Of a stretch of DNA of 64,000 nt, positions 50,501 through 59,500 are shown piece after piece; position 1 is the stretch's first letter, and each line of letters begins with the position of its first letter. The DNA is from Platerodrilus igneus (lineage: Eukaryota; Arthropoda; Insecta; Coleoptera; Lycidae), in NCBI GenBank assembly GCA_036346225.1, contig JARFIW010001469.1, positions 10,386,001 to 10,450,000 on the forward strand, in the 5' to 3' direction. The notes beneath the pieces were generated by a model, which had not been told where the DNA came from, did no database searches, and worked only from the letters and a program-made list of their open reading frames with translations. Made by a program: the position numbers and the translations under genes.

Positions 50501-53500
50501 ATATCTAAAATAATACCTTTAAAATGCCCTGTATAGCACATGACATAAGATTTAAGGTAAGAACAAAATATATTAACTTGTAAAATGTGAATATAAAAAA
50601 TGTTTTTAAATAAATGTCGAACAACCGCATTTGATAAGGGCAAACTCTTGACCATGCAAGCTATTTGTTCAATATGAAAGAACTGCTTAATAATTTAAGA
50701 CAAGCGGGTATAATATGAAGTTACTGGAAGTGGATATATTACCAAAGGACTTATCTGAATCGCTCAAGGACCAACATGCACCCTGAGGGGCGAGAGTTGA
50801 ATGGTTTTAGTGAAGCAGGTTTATGATTGAATAATTGATTATAAATGCATAGGAAAGGACAACATTAATTTGGTGGCATTAGCGACACTATTGTCATTGC
50901 ATGACATAAAATTAATAAACATTAATAGCTGGACAAAAACATATCTGAGTCTGTTATTGTTGCATGCACTTGCGGAAGACATCTTACTCTTCCCGATTTG
51001 TGTAGAGACGGCGGTACACCAGATGCGTCAATAACACTACTTAACGTAACAACCCACGTTTTGAAAAAAGGTTGGATACACTGACACTTATGTCCCATTG
51101 TTTTATTTTTGCACATGCGATTCGGTCAATCGTTTTAACGCATCTAGTATATAAATAACAAGATGGAAGTTTAATTCACCTGTTATAAGATTAAGAATTT
51201 TTCGTCCTTTGAACAACAATTACGGGGAGCATCCAACGAACACCGCTTCATTCACTCCATACAATCCATTTATTCTGGCTATACCCGCAGATAGCCCTTT
51301 ATCGTGTGTAACATGTTGCATTACCCTAACAATAAATTAAATGTGAACAAAAAAAATTTAATTTTGAAGGGACAGAATATATGGATGCACTTTGTATAAA
51401 AGATTTTGTTAATAATTATCCTTAATTAAACATCATTGTTACCACAGGAATTTGTAGCAACATGAGCTGCCTTAAAACGGTACAACACAAGACAAGACAA
51501 ATATGCCGATGAAGCAGCAAGAGCCAGGCAGCATAATCCACATTACTATCAAATCAAGAATAACTTCATATGATTATATTGATTCTACTTTTATCTGAAT
51601 TCTCTATTATGCGGGTGTAAATAATTTCAGTACTTTTACCAACAAAAACATTAACGGTCAAATCAACCTACTAATTAAATATAAAAATATCATGAGAAGC
51701 TTGGTAAACCTTTAACCTCAATGTTAATATAATATTTCACACAGCTTGCAATTATATTTTGATAAGAAAAATTCAAACCAGTTGGCTCAAGTTCACAACT
51801 TTCTCTTGTATATACTTTAAATTTATTATCTCGATTAAACCAAAGTTAGAATTAGTCGCTCGTAGCAATTGTTCAAACACAAATAGCAATGCCAAACAAA
51901 AAAAATGGGTTTCTTACCAGATGTCCGATTCTCTACGATATACGACTCCTAAACTGACTGGTGGGTCAGTACACAGGAATCTCGCCTGTATGCGTGTCCT
52001 CAATATGTCGTCACTGGACATAGTATTAATAACAATGTAACCACATGAACACGATAAAGGCACAGAGGAACAACAATCAACAATGCCGGAACAAACAGTC
52101 GGTACAATCAATCGGAGTCAAACAATCGGGACCAAACAATCAGGACCAAACAACCCTATCAATAAACATAGTTAGAATTTCACGTATTAACATTAACACC
52201 ACTTACCGATATAGATCGGGTTATTCATTCAGAACAAAACAATCTATGCTCTTAAGATCGCCGATCGATAAGACAACTTCCTAAAATAAACGTATAAATT
52301 TTGTGTTTCGTTGAAAACATACTTACGCTTCAATTACAAAACAATCGCACGGAATATGAGAAGAATAATTTCTTAAATCTATATTCACCAAAATATTCTT
52401 CCCAAACGAAAACCTAAGTTAACCCAAATACTCAAAATTAAGAGCAGACAACAATACGTCTATACAAGTTAACTGGATTTTTTGAAACGCGAAGTATTAA
52501 AATCAGGTCGCTTTACTTGAAATCAACATTCAATTATTACACCGAAGCTAACAAAACCAGAAATCCACTTAATTAGCGTTGTAGAAGGATACTACAACTA
52601 TGGTTTTTTTAACCAATATGAATTTTACGGCTTAATTTTAAATAAAAGGCTATTAATAACGCAACCAACAAATCATAGGTGTAGTAAAAGATAGGTAATA
52701 AAGTTGAAATTAATAGGAATGTTGTTGCGAAAATTTATAATGTAACATCGTTTCACATTTTGTTGTTATAAGAAAATTATTCAGATAATAAAGTTCAACA
52801 TTACTTTTTAAAATACATTGTATGGTAAGAATGAAGGGCAATGGCATTTAAAAAAAACACAAAGCAGACATTGAAATGTGGCAAACATTTACATATACAG
52901 ATTAATACATTATATAGACCAGGGGTTCTCAAACTTTTTGCCACTGCGACCCCCTTTTTAGACGTAGTATTTCGGCGACCTCCCTATTTTTAAATATAAA
53001 CAAAAATGAAAAAAAAACACTATTGGCTAAGTTTTATCCATAAAAATACTATTAACTAGTAAAAATAAATACAAATTGTTGTCACTTGAATTGTTTATAA
53101 TAAGAGAAAGTGGGATAACTTACTTGTGACGAACAAGGACAAAGCAATGATGACTCATGGGGCCTGTTTGCGTGCGCACTCTCTGCTAGCGGTGCCCGGC
53201 AGGCGACACGACAGTCTGGCTTCTTGAGTCGATCACTGAACACTGTGTGTGTACTTTGTGAGTAGTATTGCGAGCAAATACAGTTAGAAAAAGTAGCAAT
53301 GGATAAGTTTTTGAAAAGACCGTCGTCAAGTAGTGATGCTAGTGCTAGTGAGTGCGGAAAGACAAAATTCATAAATATGACCAGTCGTACATACAATTCG
53401 GTTTCACTGAACTGGCAAACAAACCTCAATGTGTGGTGTGTAGTGAAGTGTTGTCAGCTGAAAGCATGAAGCCATCGAAAATGAAACGCCATCTTGAAAC

Positions 53501-56500
53501 TAAACATTTTGCTTTGAAAGACAAACCAGTGGAATTTTTCCAAAGAAAACTGTTATCCCTTCGAAGTCAACAGGTAAACATTACGGATCTTGCTAATGTT
53601 AATAAGAATGCTCTTAAAGCTTCATACGAGGTAGCACTGAAGATTGCTAAAAAAAGGGAAACCCCATACAATTGCTGAAGAATTAATTCTTCCTGCTGCA
53701 CTTGATATGGTTTCAAATATAATCAGTCCTCAAGATGCTGAAAAATTGAAAAAAATCCCGTTATCAAATGATACTATTTCAAGAAGAATATGTGACATGG
53801 CTGAAGATGTTCAGAACCAGCTAAAGAAGCAAATAAAAGACAGTACTTTTTTTGCAATTCAGTTGGATGAGTCAACAGATGTTGCCAACTGTGCTCAGTT
53901 TTATGCTTCATCCGATGCGATTACGGTGATGCTATTCATGAAAATATTTTGTTTTGTAAGCCCCTGCCGAATAATACAACAGGTGAAAGTCTTTATAAGG
54001 TGTTTGTTCAAGCAACTGAACCTTTTGAATTTGATTGGAAGAAATGTGTTTCAATTTGTAGTGATGGAGCAATGGCCCTTACGGAAAGAAGAGTGGCTTG
54101 ATTGCCAGGTTGAAATCATTTATACCGAATGCAAGCTGCTTTTTACATAGGCAAGCTTTGGCAGCTAAGAAAATGCCAGATGAATTACGGCAAGTTTTAA
54201 ATGAAGCTGTCAAGATAGTGAACTACATCAAAAGTCGCCCGCTGCAAAGTAGGATGTTTAATATTTTGTGTGAAGAGGTAGGAGCCTTGCATAAACATCT
54301 TTTATTTCACCGTGGTAATGTATTAAGCAGACTGTTTGGATTAAAGTCAGAAATGTTGTTATTTTTGGTTGATAGTAAACCCGAACTTTCCACTTTTTTC
54401 AGTGATGAAAAGTGGTTGGTTAAGCTTGCTTATTTGGCTGACATCTTCTCTCACCTTAATATTTTGAACTTATCCCTACAAGGACCAGACAAAAATATGC
54501 TATATGCTCAAGACAGAGTAAATGCATTTGTAAAAAAACTCAGTGTTTGGAACGCAAGAGTTAAGAAAGAAGATTTTGAAAATTTTACACTAACTCAAGA
54601 GTTTATAGAGTTTCTGTCTACATCCTACTGTACATCCCTGACACTTCATCTCTCTCCTTACTAGTATCTTCTCATCTCGAAGGTTTGATTGAACAGTTGA
54701 CAGATTACATTCCAAATAAGGATACGAGTGGGGTTTTGTGGGTAGTCAATCCGTTCAGAGATCAAGTCGTAACAAAAGCTGAGCTAACTGCTCGTCAACA
54801 TGATCAACTGATCGAAATTTCAAGTGATCAGTCAGCAAAACTCACTTTTAACAGTGCTTGTATCGACAAATTTTGGATAGGTATTAAAATGAATACCCAG
54901 AACTGTCCACAAAAGCATTACAGACTTTGATGCCATTTTCCGTCTTATAACTGTGAACAAGGTTTCTCCATAATGGTGAATATCAAAACAAAATCAAGAA
55001 ATCGTTTGACCCTGGAAAATGACATTCTTTTGTGTATTACAAAACTCATTCCGGACATAAAAAAATTGGTTAATTCCAAACAAGCTCATGTTTCCCATTA
55101 AATAGTATTAGGCCTTTTTCAACTTGTATGTGTATTACAAATTTGTGTAGCCTATAAATTTTGTTATTAATAAAAACTACAGCTATGACTGATTTGTTTT
55201 TTTGATTTTCCTCCTTATCCCGCGACCCCCCTGGACACACCATGCGACCCCCCTGGGAGTCGCGACCCACAGTTTGAGAACCACAGATATAGACTGTTGT
55301 GTGATAACAGCTTGTATTGTAAGCATAGATTAAACTCAATACATTGTATTAACCAGGCGCCGACTGTAATTAATATGATTTACAGTGGGAGTAAATTAGA
55401 TCTGTTGGATGCAACAGAAAAGAAATAAAGTCAGTTATATAGGAAACTATAACCTGGAAATATCAAAATGTAGAGATGCGCACAAATAAACGACCGCAGA
55501 CATGACCGCGGAATTGGAGGTTGATTTAATATTAGTTTTTATATGAGGTAGTGAAATAATGTGAATTTAAAAGTGAGGTTGAATGTACAGAGCTCCAAGA
55601 AAGATGCCTGAAGGGAATAGGCGGCGAGTGACATCCAAATATGGAGTACATCTGCAAGTGGCAGGGTAGTTTCATAATGTCTTTATGTAATGTTGTAACA
55701 ATTTTTTCTGACGACTGCAAATCTTTTAAAATTATTCACTAAATACGCTGCATTGTCTATTTAAATAAACAGTTAAATCTTGCTATATAGATAAATATTT
55801 AGATCGGGGCCGTGTAGTCCAATCACAAGACAACAATTATTTAATAATTCTGCTTTAGTTAATATCAGCAAACGTTGGTCGTTTGAATAGAGTCTTCAAT
55901 GTTAGGCGACTTTGAAGTTACTTGTGCGCATTGAGCAGACCGATCAGTCTGGCACGACCGTTTGATAAGAAAACATCATGCAGTGGAACTGGGTCCTCGC
56001 CAGCAACCTGTCTAGCCATAGGCATTGCCGCTTGGCCAAGTGTGAGATGCACTTGAATTAAGGTGTGTTTTTTTATTACTTTGACATCAAGACAGCTGTT
56101 TGCCTATCTTGACAATGAAGCAGAACATCGTAAACAACATTGTAACAACCTACTATTCTAGTTTTGCTCTGTAATTATGAAAAACTTTTGCTGTTTAGAA
56201 TTTATCATCTTTTTGAATCAAGGATTATGCATGATATTGTTATAAATGAATATGTATACCTTAATTTAATCCTAACAAAATATTTCATTTAAATTCAATC
56301 ATACCTTAAGTAGTTATGAAAACTAAAATTATTAGATTTTGAAAATCTTAATACACACTTGTAAACCGAATAACAGATCTGATATTTTGTACAATTAATT
56401 TGGAAAGCCTTTTAAATATGTTTAATATATTACTGATAATTTTAATGCTTAGTAGAGACAGTCATAATTTTCTCATTCTATTACTGTGTTGAACAAATTA

Positions 56501-59500
56501 ATCTACCTTTGAGATTAATATTTTGTACATAAAATTTCATTGCTTAGAAGGCAATATTTAATTAAAGAACAATTATTTAATTCGCTTGAGTAATTGTTTT
56601 ATCTTGAACAAGTGAGTTCAAGAATAGGTTAATTAAATCAAGAGGTAAAAAAGCATAAATACCCTTTACAAATTTAATGTTTTAGATTTCACTTGACTAT
56701 GGAACACTAATAGCACTTTCAAGAATTTTAATTCCTAAACTTGTGTTTATAATAGTGTTCAAATAATTGATATTAATAGCCATTCATTTTTTATAGTATA
56801 AGGTAACAAGAGTACATCTCTTGTGTCCTCCTTTGCTATATTAATAATATTTTTTCTTACAGCTCCTGTTTGGGCAATAAATACGATATTTCTCTCTAAG
56901 GACTTCCAAGTCCCCCCTTAGGGCAAACCCGTGTTTAGAAAATTTAAGGACTTGGTGGTGCTCCTCTTGCACCCCTATTTTAGTAATATTAGAGTCAGTA
57001 AGTAAAATATGTTTTGTCATAAGAACCATGACCACTCCTCAAAAGCTCTACGCGAGGAATAGACCCCTAGCATAGTCGGAAGATAGTTGAGATTCCTTCA
57101 TTTTAAGGAGATCCCTTCACCATAAAAAGATCTCAAAGTTAGCCTAAGGCTACGTAAAAAAGTTCTAATGTTTTAAAAACATTGTTATGAATTTTTAAAT
57201 GTTAATTGTATGTATTTTGGTAATAAGACATTATTTAAGTGAAAATAATTATTTGGTTGTACTAATTAGTGGTTTGAAATGTCAGATTTATTAGTGAAAT
57301 TTAGGTTAGTAATAGTATTACCATTTACTAATTTTGGAATGGACAATGAAAAGATATAGAAAAAGTTGGGATTTAACTGTTTTTTTATTTATTATGAACG
57401 ACATTTCTAATAATTAGGATTTATTAATGTCTTATAATTAAATATCAAACCACGAAATATTTGGAGTGGCAAATAGTTTGGTCAATGATGTACAGTTAAG
57501 GTTTTTTCAAGATTTTTCTATAGGTTTTATTGTAGCAATAACTGGTCACATTTGAGGTTAAGAATTTGTTTTTAGGAACGTATAATTGTTTGTGTACTGA
57601 AATTATTTGATGTCAATAGAGTTTAAGTTTAGGTTAATTTTACATCACTTTATTCACAAAATAGGTAAAAAGTCAGCTAACTGTTAAGGATATTCAGCTA
57701 CCCCTTATTTGGAAGAATTATTTTAGTTTACAATTTAGTTTTTTTATGACCAAAGCAAGGGAGTTTTATGCAGAAAACCGTCTTCAATATAGAAATAACA
57801 TCATAAGAATTATTGTAACAGCGATCCTTGTTTTTGACAAAAATAGAAAAATCTCTGAGGGTAAGTGCAATGTAATGTAGAATTTTGGTATTTAAGCCAG
57901 GTTATTTATTATTTTGTATTTCTTTATTTTATTTTCTCATTTACCCATAGGAGCACACTCCTGCACAACTGCAATTAGCCTACGTACTCATATATTGTTA
58001 CGGGAACCTCCTTGCCAAATTTGCAAGAGAAGTTCTACTTAAGCTTGGGCACTTAAATTTTGCCTTTCGGAGAAAGTCAAGTTAATCTTGAAGCTGGTTT
58101 TGTTCAGCTTTTTACTTCTTCTCCCCACTATTTGCTCGTATTACCACATTTTGACGTTTTCTAATGAACTACTTGCAGTTAATTAATTTAATTCAATTTC
58201 GTCGGGTTTAACTATGGCTATTTTTCCACTGTAAAACAAATTAATTATGGTCAGCATCGGTTATACAATGTATATTTTCAATGTACGCTGAATAAAGGTT
58301 ATTGTGTCATGTTAACTATGTAAAAGTCTACTTTGTATGTAATTCATATTTGGTAGTAATATGGTATTATTTTTATGTTTTTGGTAGTCGGGACGGACAG
58401 TATCTGTCTTGTGTAAATTATCTTGTTCATGGGAAATACATGCGCAGTATTTTGTCAAATTGAGATGTTTTCATTTGCGATTATACCTTATCTGAATTAT
58501 TTTTATAGAAACACAGTTTGAAATATCACGTTTAATTAAGATTAAATATTCATGAAATCTATCATCCAAGGTGCATCCATATTTAATTTGTCAATTCAAA
58601 TTCACTTAATTTTTTCTTCTCCAATTTATATGTAGAGTAATGCAATCCATTACAACATGTTGAACAATTTGGGAAGTAAAAATTCATGTTGTGTTATGGT
58701 TAATTTGGCATGTTGTATTCAACCATGATCAATGGTGAAGAATTATCAGTTGTGGAAAATCGTATAATTTGTGTTCTGTTTTTGATGCGTTTTCCCATTT
58801 TAAAAACAATGCAAGAGAAAGTGAAGAATGCTGTTTCTATAGTGACTTGTGTATCCATAAGAACAATTGAACATATTGTACGAGGAAGGAAATAAGTCGT
58901 TTGAAAACAAAAATCGGTCAATTTTTAAAAATTCTAATAAATGCAAGTGTCTGTAATGGGTATAAAAGATTGCGAAAAATAGATTTAAAAAATATTATTT
59001 ATAATTTTTGTTTAACTGTAGGTTGTTATTGTGTAATGAGAGGTTTGCAAGCAAAATTGGTTGGATGGGACATATTAATTCTTTACGAACAATTACAAAA
59101 AATTGGCGTTTTAAATTTTATGTTAAATGTATCTATACATAATAATTCTTTCATTTATACACTGCGGTGTTCTCACATTAAATTTTTAATTTTATTATTT
59201 ATTAGTTTTTTTTTTGCCTTGCAATATTCTTGTAAGCTCTTATTGACTATAGTACAACAACTGCACTAAGTAAGGTTGTTAATGATCTTACATGCTCAAT
59301 TAACACATCAGATATTGTTTATTTAGTATTCCTAGACTTCAGTAAGGGATTGGGCTTAATCAATCATAACCTGCTTGTTGCTAAGCTTTGTTTCTATGGT
59401 TGCGATAATATTGCAACAGATTGGATTTTAGTAACAGGCAGCAATCGGGTAAACTACATGGACAACAATCCCAGTTCTGTCCTGTTTCACAAGATGTTCC

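Larger units (their letters stand above)
44057..51160 (-). mobile_element. old BEL/Pao element, minus strand, containing a nested hAT
   Basis: Diverged LTRs at 50784-51160 (5' in element sense) and 44057-44447 enclose gag, zinc finger, protease, reverse transcriptase and RNase H, all on the minus strand and full of stops. A polypurine-like ggtgggtggta just inside the 44447 end (minus sense) resembles that of the younger BEL element. No target duplication could be matched. The gag is split by a 2.3-kb hAT element. It is antisense to the host gene. Confidence 0.82.

Noticed and set aside
53082..53429. 115-codon minus-strand frame
   Set aside because: It is antisense to the hAT transposase start and has no motif.
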